From Shouchella patagoniensis (GTDB lineage Bacteria > Bacillota > Bacilli > Bacillales > Bacillaceae_D): a stretch of 64,000 nt of DNA. The stretch is from positions 2,664,565 through 2,728,564 of the forward strand of contig NZ_KV917377.1 in NCBI RefSeq assembly GCF_002019705.1, written 5' to 3'. Positions 55,819 to 64,000 of this stretch are shown in pieces. The position numbers were made by a program, and so were the translations under genes. The notes under the pieces are model-generated. The model had not been told where the DNA came from. It ran no database searches and saw nothing but the letters and a program-made list of their open reading frames with translations. Position 1 is the stretch's first letter. Each line of letters starts with the position of its first letter.

Positions 55819-57180
55819 TTAGTACGGAGGCATTGCGCTTTCATCGTGTCTTCGGTCCAAGTTCACGAATTTGTTATATTCTTTAACAAAAGCAAGTTCA
55901 ACCGTGCCTACAGGACCATTCCGCTGCTTTGCAATAATAATTTCAATGATATTCTTGTTCTCTGATTCTTTGTCATAATAATCATCTCGGTAAAGAAAGG
56001 CAACAATATCGGCATCTTGTTCAATACTTCCTGATTCACGAATGTCGGACATCATTGGCCGTTTATCTTGTCTTGATTCAACGCCCCGGGAAAGCTGTGA
56101 TAAAGCAATAACTGGTACTTCAAGTTCACGGGCAATCGCTTTAAGCGTCCGCGAAATCTCCGATACTTCTTGTTGACGGTTCTCTCCACCACGACCGTTC
56201 CCCTGAATAAGCTGCAAGTAGTCAATTAAAATCATACCAAGCCCTTTATCTTGCTTAAGTCTACGGCATTTGGCACGGATTTCTCCCACTTTTACCCCAG
56301 GCGTATCGTCGATGTAAATTCCTGCTTTGGATAATGAGCCCATTGCCATGGAAAGCTTGTGCCAATCCTCTTCTTCAAGAGCCCCCGTCCGCATCCGTTG
56401 CGCGTCAATATTTCCTTCTGCACAAAGCATCCTTGTGACTAGCTGACTTGCACCCATCTCCAGTGAAAAAATCGCTACATTTTCTTCCGTTTTCGTAGCA
56501 ACATTTTGAGCAATGTTTAACGCAAAAGCCGTCTTACCTACAGATGGCCGTGCAGCAACAATAATGAGGTCATTGCGTTGGAATCCAGCCGTCATTGTAT
56601 CAAGCTCCGAGAATCCAGTCGCGATTCCAGTTATTTCACCGCGCGTCTGTTGGAGCATTTCGATTTGATCGTATGTGTCTAAAAGCACATCTTTAATCGA
56701 TACAAAACTGCTCGTATTTTTTTGCTGTGAAACTTCCAGAATCGTCTTTTCCGCTTGATCAAGAATGGAATCGACTTCTTCTTCACTTGCATAGCCTTCT
56801 TTTGCAATGTTGGTTGCGACTCGGATAAGCCTACGTAAAAGGGCCTTTTCCTCAACAATCTTACTATAATACTCCACATTGGCAGCAGTCGGAACGGAAT
56901 CAGCCACATCACTTAAATAAGCAACCCCGCCAATTTCATCAAGCCATTTGCGATCCTGCAAATCTGCTGTAACCGTAACAAGGTCAACAGGTTCCCCTTT
57001 TTCACCGATGTCGAGCATCACTTCAAAAATTCGCTGATGACTTGCCCGGTAAAAATCTTCAGGCATGAGCCGTTCGCTTGCAGTTGTTAGCGCATGGTCT
57101 GCCAAGAAAATTGCACCAAGCACCGCTTGTTCCGCTTCAATGTTTTGGGGCGGTGTCCGGTCATTTAGAAGATCACTCAT
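55819..57180 (-). CDS. dnaB: Replicative DNA helicase (DnaB; named DnaC in B. subtilis)
   Basis: Hexameric 5'-3' helicase of the replisome, 453 residues. The N-terminal domain (PPQNIEAEQAVLGAIFL) binds primase; the RecA-like C-terminal motor has Walker A ARPSVGKTAFALN near 210, Walker B MILIDYLQLI near 315 and SQLSRGVESRQDKRPMMSD. No intein is present, the lengths are contiguous. AAGGAG precedes the start. It follows the rplI terminator. Confidence 0.97.
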   Translation of the reverse strand: MSDLLNDRTPPQNIEAEQAVLGAIFLADHALTTASERLMPEDFYRASHQRIFEVMLDIGEKGEPVDLVTVTADLQDRKWLDEIGGVAYLSDVADSVPTAANVEYYSKIVEEKALLRRLIRVATNIAKEGYASEEEVDSILDQAEKTILEVSQQKNTSSFVSIKDVLLDTYDQIEMLQQTRGEITGIATGFSELDTMTAGFQRNDLIIVAARPSVGKTAFALNIAQNVATKTEENVAIFSLEMGASQLVTRMLCAEGNIDAQRMRTGALEEEDWHKLSMAMGSLSKAGIYIDDTPGVKVGEIRAKCRRLKQDKGLGMILIDYLQLIQGNGRGGENRQQEVSEISRTLKAIARELEVPVIALSQLSRGVESRQDKRPMMSDIRESGSIEQDADIVAFLYRDDYYDKESENKNIIEIIIAKQRNGPVGTVELAFVKEYNKFVNLDRRHDESAMPPY

Positions 57181-57212
57181 AGGGCATACTCCTTTTTCAT
57201 GTTGACTTAAAA

Positions 57213-57240
57213 GGAAGCTGGCTCAAGATGAGCCAGCTCC
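57213..57240 (-). terminator. Terminator after rplI
   Basis: GCTGGCTCA and TGAGCCAGC pair perfectly around three bases; on the minus strand TTCCTTTTAA follows. Confidence 0.85.
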
Positions 57241-57247
57241 ACAAATC

Positions 57248-57691
57248 CTATGCTTCTTTAACATGCACGTTTACAACGGCAACTACTTCTGGATGTATCT
57301 TAATCGGTACCTTTGTGTAACCAAGGGCACGTATCGGATCATCTAATTGAATCTTACGCTTGTCAACTTTCTTAGCTTGCTTAGATAAAGCTTCAGCAAT
57401 TTGTTTTGTTGAGACGGCTCCAAATAAACGGCCACCTTCTCCTGCTTTAGCTGGAATCGTAATCGTCAGAGCTTCAAGCTGTTCTTTATATGCTTTCGCT
57501 TCTTCCAACTCAGCTTCCTGTTGCTTCTGTTTGCTTTTCTTTTGTGCTTCTAAATCTTTTACATTTCCAGAAGTCGCTTCTTTCGCTAAATTATTTGGGA
57601 GCAGGTAATTGCGAGCATAGCCTTCAGCAACGTTTTTTGTTTCTCCCTTTTTCCCTTTGCCTTTTACATCTTGCGTAAAAATGACTTTCAT
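57248..57691 (-). CDS. rplI: 50S ribosomal protein L9
   Basis: 147-residue ribosomal protein with [18 protein letters not shown] and the signature [17 protein letters not shown], a central charged helix, and the C-terminal RNA-binding domain. ATG 57691 is the proper start (GAAGGAGG before it); the frame is open to 57718. It begins one base after the gdpP stop, so it is translationally coupled. Confidence 0.97.
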   Translation of the reverse strand: MKVIFTQDVKGKGKKGETKNVAEGYARNYLLPNNLAKEATSGNVKDLEAQKKSKQKQQEAELEEAKAYKEQLEALTITIPAKAGEGGRLFGAVSTKQIAEALSKQAKKVDKRKIQLDDPIRALGYTKVPIKIHPEVVAVVNVHVKEA

Positions 57692-57692
57692 C

Positions 57693-59657
57693 TTAATTCC
57701 CTCCTTCAAATCCTTCATCCACAGCCTGTTCGAGCTGTATCCGCGCTTCTTCCAGTGATAAATCTTCTAGCTGCGTAGCTGCATTCGAGAGATGCCCACC
57801 GCCACCAAGACGTTCCATAATCACTTGGACGTTTACATCCCCAAGAGATCTGGCACTGATGCCTATACGACCATCTGCACGCATACAAACCACAAATGAG
57901 GCGCGTACACCACTCATCGTTAAAAGCGTATCGGCAGCTTGAGCGATAATAATTTGATCATATGTCTCATCGTCTTGGGCCGTTGCAATTGCATACCCTT
58001 CTCTATAAACGTACGCATTCTCCATAAGCTTAGCACGCTTCACGTAGGACGCCAAGTCTTCCTTTAACAGCTTTTGAACGAGCGCAGTGTCTGCCCCATT
58101 CGCTCGCAAGAAAGAGGCTGCATCAAATGTTCTTGCCCCTGTACGAACAGCAAAACTTTTTGTATCAACTGTGATACCAGCAAGGAGTGCAGTTGCTTCT
58201 AAGCGATCCATTTTAAATTGCATCGGCTGGTATTCAAGCAGCTCTGTCACTAACTCTGCAGTTGAGGATGCGTATGGTTCCATATAAACAAGGACAGGAT
58301 CTTGTACAAAATCTTCACTCCGCCGGTGATGGTCAAGTACAATAATACGATCCACCATCTGTAAAAGCTTTGGTTCAATTACAAGTGACGGTTTATGCGT
58401 ATCCACAATAACAAGCAACGTTTCTTTATCAACTAGATTAATCGCTTCTTCAGGTGAAATAAACTGATTCCACAAATGGTCATGCTGCTCTACTTCTTCA
58501 AGTAGACGCTGGACATCCGCATTTGTATCTTCTTCGTCTAGTACAATAAAACCTTCACGGTCATTTAAGTCAGCAATTTTAAGCACACCAAGAGCAGCAC
58601 CAATTGCATCCATATCCGGGCGTTGATGCCCCATCACAATGACTCGTTCACTTTCTTTGACAAAGTCGCGCAAAGCATGGGATATCACTCTTGCCCTTAC
58701 TCTTGTTCGTTTTTCAACGGCATTTGTTTTACCACCGTAAAAACGAACACGTCCATTCTTTTTCTTAATCGCTACTTGATCGCCGCCGCGTCCAAGCGCC
58801 AAATCTAAGCTAGACTGGGCTAATACACCAAGTTGTTTTAATGATGATTCTTCTGTACCAACACCTATACTAAGGGTAATTGGAACTTTTTCTTTTGCTG
58901 TAATATCTCGAACTTCATCTAACAGCTCAAACCGATTTTCTTCAAGCAAGAGCAGCGCTTTGTGATTCATCACGGCTAAGAAACGATCCGATGATGTCCG
59001 TCGCAAAAAGATATCGTAATCACTTGCCCAATTGTTCAAGGCTGTTGTCACTTGCGCTAGCAATTTGCTACGCACTTGGTCTTCCATGCTTTGTGTCACT
59101 TCATCGTAGTTGTCCAAATAAATATGGGCAACTACCGGCAACATATGCTCATACTTTTCTTGCGTCAATTCTTTTTCCGTTACATCAACAATATAAATCA
59201 GTCGTTCATTTTGTTCAAATGTTAAATAGTAGTATGAGGAATCGACTTGCACCGTCTCATCTGTTAAACCTTCATCTAGAAAGTCACTTACCTCTTCATG
59301 AATCATCGTTACAGATTCGCCTGTCAAGCCATTACCAAATCGCTCATACACAAATGGGTTTGCCCACTGTATGACCCGATTCTCGTCATAAAGCACAATC
59401 CCGATTGGAAGTTTTGTAACGGCTTCTTCGCCAGCCTTATTCACACGGTAGGACAAAGTGGACATATACATGTCTAAACGTTTGTCGTATTTCTTTTGTG
59501 CACGAATAAAGAGTACAGCCCAAGCAATTAAAAGAAGTCCTACGATCATGCCAAACTCCCATTGGCTAACAGTAAGCCAACTTGTTAAAGCAACAGCTAC
59601 GGCGAAGAGTGTGATGACATGGACATGATGCCACCACTGCTTTTTCCAATTAGGCAT
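57693..59657 (-). CDS. gdpP: GdpP cyclic-di-AMP phosphodiesterase
   Basis: Membrane protein of about 654 residues that hydrolyses c-di-AMP to pApA, controlling potassium and wall homeostasis. Two N-terminal helices (about 12-50), a PAS-like domain that can bind heme in relatives, a degenerate GGDEF domain ([17 protein letters not shown] region), then DHH ([33 protein letters not shown]) and DHHA1 ([16 protein letters not shown]). ATG 59657 ([11 protein letters not shown]) is preferred: GTAGGAG precedes it; the frame is open to 59684. Operon with yybS and rplI. Confidence 0.95.
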   Translation of the reverse strand: MPNWKKQWWHHVHVITLFAVAVALTSWLTVSQWEFGMIVGLLLIAWAVLFIRAQKKYDKRLDMYMSTLSYRVNKAGEEAVTKLPIGIVLYDENRVIQWANPFVYERFGNGLTGESVTMIHEEVSDFLDEGLTDETVQVDSSYYYLTFEQNERLIYIVDVTEKELTQEKYEHMLPVVAHIYLDNYDEVTQSMEDQVRSKLLAQVTTALNNWASDYDIFLRRTSSDRFLAVMNHKALLLLEENRFELLDEVRDITAKEKVPITLSIGVGTEESSLKQLGVLAQSSLDLALGRGGDQVAIKKKNGRVRFYGGKTNAVEKRTRVRARVISHALRDFVKESERVIVMGHQRPDMDAIGAALGVLKIADLNDREGFIVLDEEDTNADVQRLLEEVEQHDHLWNQFISPEEAINLVDKETLLVIVDTHKPSLVIEPKLLQMVDRIIVLDHHRRSEDFVQDPVLVYMEPYASSTAELVTELLEYQPMQFKMDRLEATALLAGITVDTKSFAVRTGARTFDAASFLRANGADTALVQKLLKEDLASYVKRAKLMENAYVYREGYAIATAQDDETYDQIIIAQAADTLLTMSGVRASFVVCMRADGRIGISARSLGDVNVQVIMERLGGGGHLSNAATQLEDLSLEEARIQLEQAVDEGFEGGN

Positions 59658-59687
59658 ATTGTCATCTCCTACTCTTTCATGCAAACA

Positions 59688-60614
59688 TTACGTTTGCAAT
59701 CGATCGCGAATTCTAAAGATCATATCGAATGCCCCTATAATCCTTACGATATAAATCAGGATCGGCACCAACATGATACTTAGTAAAGCTGCAATAACCA
59801 GCAGAACCCGCATCGTCTTTGAAACTTTTTTATAATTTAAATAGGTCACAAATAAAGATAATGCTTGTATTATTAGCAGTATGCTTATAGTAAAAAAACC
59901 AACTTGGCTAGCTGAGTCCATATAAGACCCTGCTTCAAAAGGCAAGATCGCCAAAAACCAGAATAAAAAATAGAGAATCAAGACAAAACGTGGAAATTCC
60001 CAGTAACGGAATTTCGGCAGCTTATGGTAGTCCATTCCTATTCGATTAAATAGAAGAACAGAACCGCCATAGATAATGAAGGCATAGACCGTTGCCATAA
60101 TAAGCAGCACGAGTGTCATTAACGACTCAAGAAAAGCCGTATAAGCTGTAATGAGCTCATCATCGTATACGTCCACTCCAAATCGTTCTGCAAGTTGCTG
60201 AGTCTCTTGCATCGAGCTCCGAACCTGATCCACAAAAGAAAGATCAAACAGAGTGGCTAACAGGACATAACCAAGAACAAGAAATAAAAACGTTGGGATA
60301 ATGGCTGCAAGCAACCTTTCGGCTCCCGATCTTCTTTTATGTTGGTAATGACCAACAGCTAGTCCAATTGCTGCAAAACCGATTGGCAGTAAAAACAGAC
60401 CCGCTGATATAAATGTACCTAGTAAACCAACCACTGCAGTGACAAGCAAACCCGGTTTCAATCCATACTTAGCTGTAAAATAAATGATCGGTAGTGGCAA
60501 TGTTAGAAGTGCCAATAAGTTGATTAACGGTATTTGTGTTATAAAAAGAAAATATAAGAGGAGATAGATCAATCCACTTATCATTCCTTGAGAGACTACT
60601 TTCCTATCGTCCAA
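59688..60614 (-). CDS. yybS: YybS-family membrane protein (DUF2232)
   Basis: Polytopic membrane protein of about 308 residues with eight or so helices; family DUF2232, some of whose members resemble substrate-binding subunits of ECF transporters. The role is not established. It precedes gdpP and rplI as in B. subtilis. TTG 60614 (MDDRKVVSQGMISG) is the likely start since AGAGGTGAG lies before it; the frame is open to 60641. Confidence 0.88.
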   Translation of the reverse strand: MDDRKVVSQGMISGLIYLLLYFLFITQIPLINLLALLTLPLPIIYFTAKYGLKPGLLVTAVVGLLGTFISAGLFLLPIGFAAIGLAVGHYQHKRRSGAERLLAAIIPTFLFLVLGYVLLATLFDLSFVDQVRSSMQETQQLAERFGVDVYDDELITAYTAFLESLMTLVLLIMATVYAFIIYGGSVLLFNRIGMDYHKLPKFRYWEFPRFVLILYFLFWFLAILPFEAGSYMDSASQVGFFTISILLIIQALSLFVTYLNYKKVSKTMRVLLVIAALLSIMLVPILIYIVRIIGAFDMIFRIRDRLQT

Positions 60615-60732
60615 AATCTCACCTCTTTTTAAAAGCGCCAAACGAGCATGTTTCTCGCACAGTCCTTATCTATTTTAGCGCAATTATCCAGAAAGTAAAA
60701 GCAACCCCATCTTATTATGGGTAATAAGAAGA

Positions 60733-60787
60733 AAAGAGGGCAGCTGAGCCAGCTTTCATCAAGCCTGACTCAATCCACCCTCTTTTT
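60733..60787 (-). terminator. Terminator after rpsR
   Basis: On the minus strand AAAGAGGG pairs with CCCTCTTT, enclosing a second stem (TGAGTCAGGCTT with AAGCTGGCTCA). A T/C-rich tail TTTTCTTCTT follows. It begins 8 bases past the rpsR stop. Confidence 0.85.
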
Positions 60788-60794
60788 CTAATCC

Positions 60795-61028
60795 TTAGTT
60801 TACATCGTTGACATAAGGAAGCAACGCAATTTGACGTGAACGTTTAATTGCAATTGTCAATTTACGTTGATACTTTGCAGATGTTCCAGTTACGCGACGT
60901 GGAAGAATTTTTCCACGTTCTGAAATGAAACGTTTAAGCAAATCAACATCTTTATAATCGATGTGTGTGATCTTGTTTGCTGTAAAAAAGCAAACCTTTC
61001 TCCGTTTAGGACGACCGCGACGTGCCAT
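60795..61028 (-). CDS. rpsR: 30S ribosomal protein S18
   Basis: 77 residues, basic, with [35 protein letters not shown] and the conserved C-terminal [12 protein letters not shown]. Last gene of rpsF-ssb-rpsR. A CxxC zinc pair is absent (single Cys), the usual zinc-independent form. Confidence 0.97.
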   Translation of the reverse strand: MARRGRPKRRKVCFFTANKITHIDYKDVDLLKRFISERGKILPRRVTGTSAKYQRKLTIAIKRSRQIALLPYVNDVN

Positions 61029-61055
61029 AGTTAAGCACTCCTTTCGTATAAATGA

Positions 61056-61559
61056 TTAGAACGGAAGGTCATCATCGGAAATATCAATGGAGCCATCACT
61101 TGAGAATGGATCATTGTCATATCCGTTCGAACGATTGCCGCCGGAACCTTGGTTCCCGCCTTGGCTGCTTCCGCCGCCATAACCGCCCTGTTGTGATCCT
61201 CCGCCAAAGTTACCTTGGCTATTGCCTTGGTTTTGACTATTGCGAGGTTCAAGAAATTGCACGCTTTCCGCAACAATCTCTGTCACGAAAACACGCTTTC
61301 CTTCATTATTGTCGTAGCTACGTGTTTGCACACGCCCATCGACGCCAGCGAGGCTCCCTTTTTTCAGGAAATTCGCGACGTTTTCAGCTGGCTTACGCCA
61401 AACAACACAGTTAATGAAATCTGCTTCTCTTTCACCTTGCTGGTTTGAAAACGGACGGTTGACCGCAAGCGTAAAGTTCGCCACAGCAACTCCGTTTGGT
61501 GTGAATCGCAGTTCAGGGTCACGCGTTAAGCGTCCGACAAGAACAACACGGTTTAACAA
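61056..61559 (-). CDS. ssb: Single-stranded DNA-binding protein
   Basis: 167 residues: OB-fold at 1-110 ([40 protein letters not shown]), a Gly/Gln/Asn-rich flexible linker (about 112-150) and the acidic tip DISDDDLPF that recruits partner proteins. It is the essential SsbA. It lies between rpsF and rpsR, the universal Firmicutes order. Confidence 0.98.
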   Translation of the reverse strand: MLNRVVLVGRLTRDPELRFTPNGVAVANFTLAVNRPFSNQQGEREADFINCVVWRKPAENVANFLKKGSLAGVDGRVQTRSYDNNEGKRVFVTEIVAESVQFLEPRNSQNQGNSQGNFGGGSQQGGYGGGSSQGGNQGSGGNRSNGYDNDPFSSDGSIDISDDDLPF

Positions 61560-61617
61560 TGCGATCCCTCCAGCTTTTTAATCATGTGCATTTCAACGCA
61601 CACGCTATATTTGAAAA

Positions 61618-61905
61618 TTACTGTTCGTCTTTTGTTACAAGGACACGAATAATGTTATCGTTGATCTTAACTAAACGATTAAATTCATTAATTGCTTCTG
61701 TATTAGCTTGTACACTTAGTAAAACGTAGTAGCCATCTTTGAAATCATTGATTTCATAAGCTAAGCGTTTTTTACCGATCTCGTCTGCCTTTAAGATTTC
61801 AGCACCATTATCAGTGAGCACTTTATTGTAACGCTCAACGATCTCTTTAGTAGCTGCTTCTTCTAGGTTTGGAGCGATAATGTACATGATTTCGTACTTA
61901 CGCAT
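61618..61905 (-). CDS. rpsF: 30S ribosomal protein S6
   Basis: 95 residues: [36 protein letters not shown] and a final [11 protein letters not shown] 61905 is the start (AAGGAGGTGA upstream); the frame is open to 61959, but that part covers the leader. First gene of the operon. Confidence 0.97.
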   Translation of the reverse strand: MRKYEIMYIIAPNLEEAATKEIVERYNKVLTDNGAEILKADEIGKKRLAYEINDFKDGYYVLLSVQANTEAINEFNRLVKINDNIIRVLVTKDEQ

Positions 61906-61914
61906 TCCAGTCAC

Positions 61915-61968
61915 CTCCTTTTGGTCTGAACGGCTCCGTCTGAACAGAGCAAGGAGCAAAAGTCAATT
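61915..61968 (-). ncRNA. Candidate S6:S18 leader RNA element
   Basis: In the transcript UUUUG (before GCUCC) can pair with CAAAA, and CUCC with GGAG, leaving a bulge CCGUUCAGAC that contains CCG, the feature recognised by the S6:S18 complex in known rpsF leaders. The octamer GUUCAGAC occurs twice (complement of 61924-61931 and 61938-61945). Feedback control of the operon is inferred. Confidence 0.5.
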
Positions 61969-61983
61969 TACTCACATTAGACG

Positions 61984-62012
61984 ATTATATCAGCCTTTAT
62001 TCTATTATTCAA
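61984..62012 (-). promoter_or_regulatory. Promoter of rpsF-ssb-rpsR
   Basis: Minus strand: TTGAAT (62007-62012), 17 bases, TATAAT (61984-61989), preceded by TGA. Strong SigA-type promoter about 80 bases from the rpsF start. Confidence 0.85.
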
Positions 62013-62170
62013 GCATCAAATAAAATCACCTACCTTATTAAACAGTCTACCTAAATGGAATTCGTTAAATGAGGAGACAACAAAGAGGAAAAGGAAATCT
62101 TGCATAATTGGATATACGACAAATTAGGACAAGTTCCTGTTTTTATTGTAAATTTTTTTTCGACAATCAT

Positions 62171-62212
62171 AAAAAACAAGCCGCATGCATCTCGCACACG
62201 GCTTGTTTTTTT
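62171..62212 (-). terminator. Terminator after ychF
   Basis: AACAAGCCG with CGGCTTGTT, plus an inner part rich in GCATGC/GCAC; on the minus strand TTTTTTATGATT follows. It directly follows the stop codon. Confidence 0.9.
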
Positions 62213-62214
62213 AT

Positions 62215-63312
62215 TTATACATTAAAACGGAAATGAATTACATCTCCATCTTGGACAATATACTCTTTCCCTTCAAGACGAACGCGCCCACGCTCTCTCG
62301 CTACTCCCATACTTCCTGCATCAAGTAAATCTTCATACGACACGGTCTCTGCTCGAATAAAGCCACGTTCAAAGTCTGTATGAATAATCCCAGCAGCTTG
62401 AGGTGCCTTTGTACCATTTCGATACGTCCAAGCACGTACTTCTTGTTCCCCAGCTGTGAAATACGTTTCTAGCCCAAGTAGCGTATAAGCAGCGCGAATC
62501 AGTTGATCAAGACCAGACTCTTCGATCCCCAGCTCTTCAAGGAACATTTGCTTTTCTTCGCCCTCTAACTCCGCAATTTCCTCTTCAATCTTTGCAGAGA
62601 TAACAATGACATTGCTATTTTCACCAGCTGCAAAATCTCTTACTTGTTTCACGTAGTCGTTATCGCCAGCAGAAACATCTTCCTCTGATACATTCGCTAC
62701 GTAAAGGACAGGCTTGCTTGTAAGCAAATGCATTTGCTTAACAATTTTCATTTCATCTTCATTAAAGTCAATACTTCTAGCTGGTTTTTCATTTTCAAAT
62801 GCTTCTTTTAGTTGTTCCAAAACGGGAAGTTCCGCAACCGCTTCTTTATCTTTTGATTTAGCAAGCTTAGCTACTCGACCAATTCGTTTATCAACTGATT
62901 CTAAATCAGCTAGAATTAACTCTAAGTTAATTACTTCAATATCACGAAGTGGATTTACCCCACCTGATACATGCGTAATGTTATCATCCGCAAAACAACG
63001 GACAACATGTGAAATCGCATCTACTTGACGAATATGAGAAAGGAATTTATTTCCAAGTCCTTCCCCTTTACTAGCACCTTCAACAATCCCGGCAATATCA
63101 GTAAACTCAAACGCAGTTGGGATCGTCTTCTTTGGTTTGACTAGTTCTGTTAGCTTGTCCAAACGTTCATCAGGAACTTCAACAATCCCAACATTTGGAT
63201 CAATTGTACAGAACGGATAATTTGCTGATTCAGCACCAGCTTGTGTAATTGCATTAAATAATGTTGACTTACCCACGTTTGGCAAACCAACAATTCCAGT
63301 TGTTAAAGCCAC
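62215..63312 (-). CDS. ychF: YchF-type ribosome-associated ATPase (Obg family)
   Basis: 365-residue OBG-like P-loop NTPase, called engD/yyaF in Bacillus. Walker A GLPNVGKST near residue 9, switch II DIAGIVEGASKGEG near 68, NVSEED in place of the usual NKxD (the change that goes with ATP preference), and a C-terminal TGS domain (RAWTYRNGTKAPQAAGIIH). It binds ribosomes and influences translation and stress responses. Neighbours match the B. subtilis order. Confidence 0.97.
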   Translation of the reverse strand: MALTTGIVGLPNVGKSTLFNAITQAGAESANYPFCTIDPNVGIVEVPDERLDKLTELVKPKKTIPTAFEFTDIAGIVEGASKGEGLGNKFLSHIRQVDAISHVVRCFADDNITHVSGGVNPLRDIEVINLELILADLESVDKRIGRVAKLAKSKDKEAVAELPVLEQLKEAFENEKPARSIDFNEDEMKIVKQMHLLTSKPVLYVANVSEEDVSAGDNDYVKQVRDFAAGENSNVIVISAKIEEEIAELEGEEKQMFLEELGIEESGLDQLIRAAYTLLGLETYFTAGEQEVRAWTYRNGTKAPQAAGIIHTDFERGFIRAETVSYEDLLDAGSMGVARERGRVRLEGKEYIVQDGDVIHFRFNV

Positions 63313-63380
63313 TCACAGTCACTTCCTTTTATTTATAGATCGGTTCGCGCAAAAACAAGGCAAGGCCTACCCTTCCCTTG

Positions 63381-63572
63381 TTACTCGGAACCCAATACTT
63401 TTTTCATTTTCTTTGAAAAGTCCCGGCGCGGCAGCATCACACTATGTTGACAACCCATGCACTTAATTCGCACGTCCATTCCCATGCGAATGATCTTCCA
63501 TCGATTTTCTCCACAAGGATGCGGCTTCTTCATTTCTACCACATCATGTAACGCAAACTCCTTCTCAGCCAC
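63381..63572 (-). CDS. DUF951 small protein
   Basis: 63 residues. HPCGENRWKIIRMGMDVRI and CMGCQHSVMLPRRDF define the DUF951 family, with Cys residues that could bind a metal. Function unknown. It is regularly found next to ychF in Firmicutes. Confidence 0.92.
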   Translation of the reverse strand: MAEKEFALHDVVEMKKPHPCGENRWKIIRMGMDVRIKCMGCQHSVMLPRRDFSKKMKKVLGSE

Positions 63573-63635
63573 TGGTTCGTCCTCCTCGGGGTCTTCTGCT
63601 TGTATTATACACGAACGAGCCAGTGCTTTGTAGTG

Positions 63636-64000
63636 TCAAAGCCTGCTTTTTGCACCTGGATGTTTTAGAATAGGGTAAAGAATGAGCGCTGCTAGTATAT
63701 ATAAATTAAGCACTCCATAAAGTGGATACAAGATTGAGATTAACGTTGAAAACCCAAACATTGTCATTGGAGCCATTAAAGCAACTAGAGCTAACGCAAT
63801 TAACCAAGCCGGTCCTTGGATCCTCGTACGTATGCGAGAGATAAGTCCAAATACACCTGACGTGGCAGTTGTGTAAATTGCCAACCACAAGACGAGCGAG
63901 ATTGTCAATACCATCACCGAAGGATAATGTTTTAAAATCACAAATAACGGGATTTCATAAAAAATAATTTCTTGAGCAACAGATAAAAGCGATTCATTAT
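63636..64000 (-). CDS. Polytopic membrane protein, C-terminal part (YkvI-like?), truncated by the window edge
   Basis: The frame that can be read from GTG 63941 in fact stays open to the window end (NESLLSVAQEIIFYEI then PLFVILKHYPS), so only the C-terminal part of a longer protein is seen. At least three membrane helices; ends VLNLYILAALILYPILKH. The pattern reminds me of YkvI-type membrane proteins, but this rests on a short stretch. Same strand as the DUF951 gene. Confidence 0.55.
   Translation of the reverse strand, partial: NESLLSVAQEIIFYEIPLFVILKHYPSVMVLTISLVLWLAIYTTATSGVFGLISRIRTRIQGPAWLIALALVALMAPMTMFGFSTLISILYPLYGVLNLYILAALILYPILKHPGAKSRL

Overview
The window is a stretch of chromosome from a low-GC, Gram-positive, Bacillus-type bacterium. 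The best guess is an alkaliphilic Bacillaceae lineage (Shouchella/Alkalihalobacillus-like). This rests on gene order and protein similarity seen by eye, on strong AGGAGG-type ribosome binding sites with frequent TTG/GTG starts, and on very acidic exported domains (PgsA/PgsE, HtrA, WalH/I, lipoproteins). No database search was run.

Right part (about 45.5-64 kb): conserved core next to the replication origin, nearly all on the minus strand. Read in the direction of transcription it holds a partial membrane protein, a DUF951 protein, ychF, rpsF-ssb-rpsR, yybS-gdpP-rplI, dnaB, purA, five tRNA genes (Lys, Glu, Asp, Phe, Thr), walR-walK-walH-walI-walJ, htrA, a 48-residue CxxH/CxxC protein and rlmH. 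This is the order known from the B. subtilis ychF-to-rlmH region, so oriC should lie beyond the right edge. Regulatory signals visible here are a consensus promoter and a candidate S6:S18 leader before rpsF, a PurBox beside the purA promoter, several terminators, and a cluster of DnaA boxes between rlmH and htrA.

Left part (1-45.5 kb): accessory and lineage-specific genes in small operons. In order they are the start of a methyltransferase; a Type III restriction-modification pair; a lipoprotein hydrolase; a two-gene membrane protein/dehydrogenase unit; a YeiH-type transporter with its LysR regulator; a 17-unit 20-bp tandem repeat; a broken methyltransferase and a CrtN-like desaturase; the pgsBCAE poly-gamma-glutamate operon; an Rrf2 regulator; yoxD; a decayed phosphoesterase/isomerase pair leading into surE and a complete FbpABC-type ABC importer; YfhO, YdeI and phosphodiesterase-type proteins; a TetR/MMPL/heptad-repeat exporter locus; TauE; FabF; CPBP protease; MerR; two tandem amidohydrolases with a divergent LysR; a frameshifted rhomboid; and an SDR followed by a truncated TetR.

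A recurring theme in the left part is gene loss. Six loci carry inactivating-looking lesions (in-frame TGA, in-frame TAG, a multi-stop remnant, a one-base deletion in a G run, a lost start codon and a lost N-terminus), while the core part has none that I can see. The most interesting functional unit is the PHP-phosphoesterase/isomerase/SurE/ABC-importer operon, which looks like a dedicated uptake-and-dephosphorylation route for a small phosphorylated compound whose first two enzymes are now decayed.
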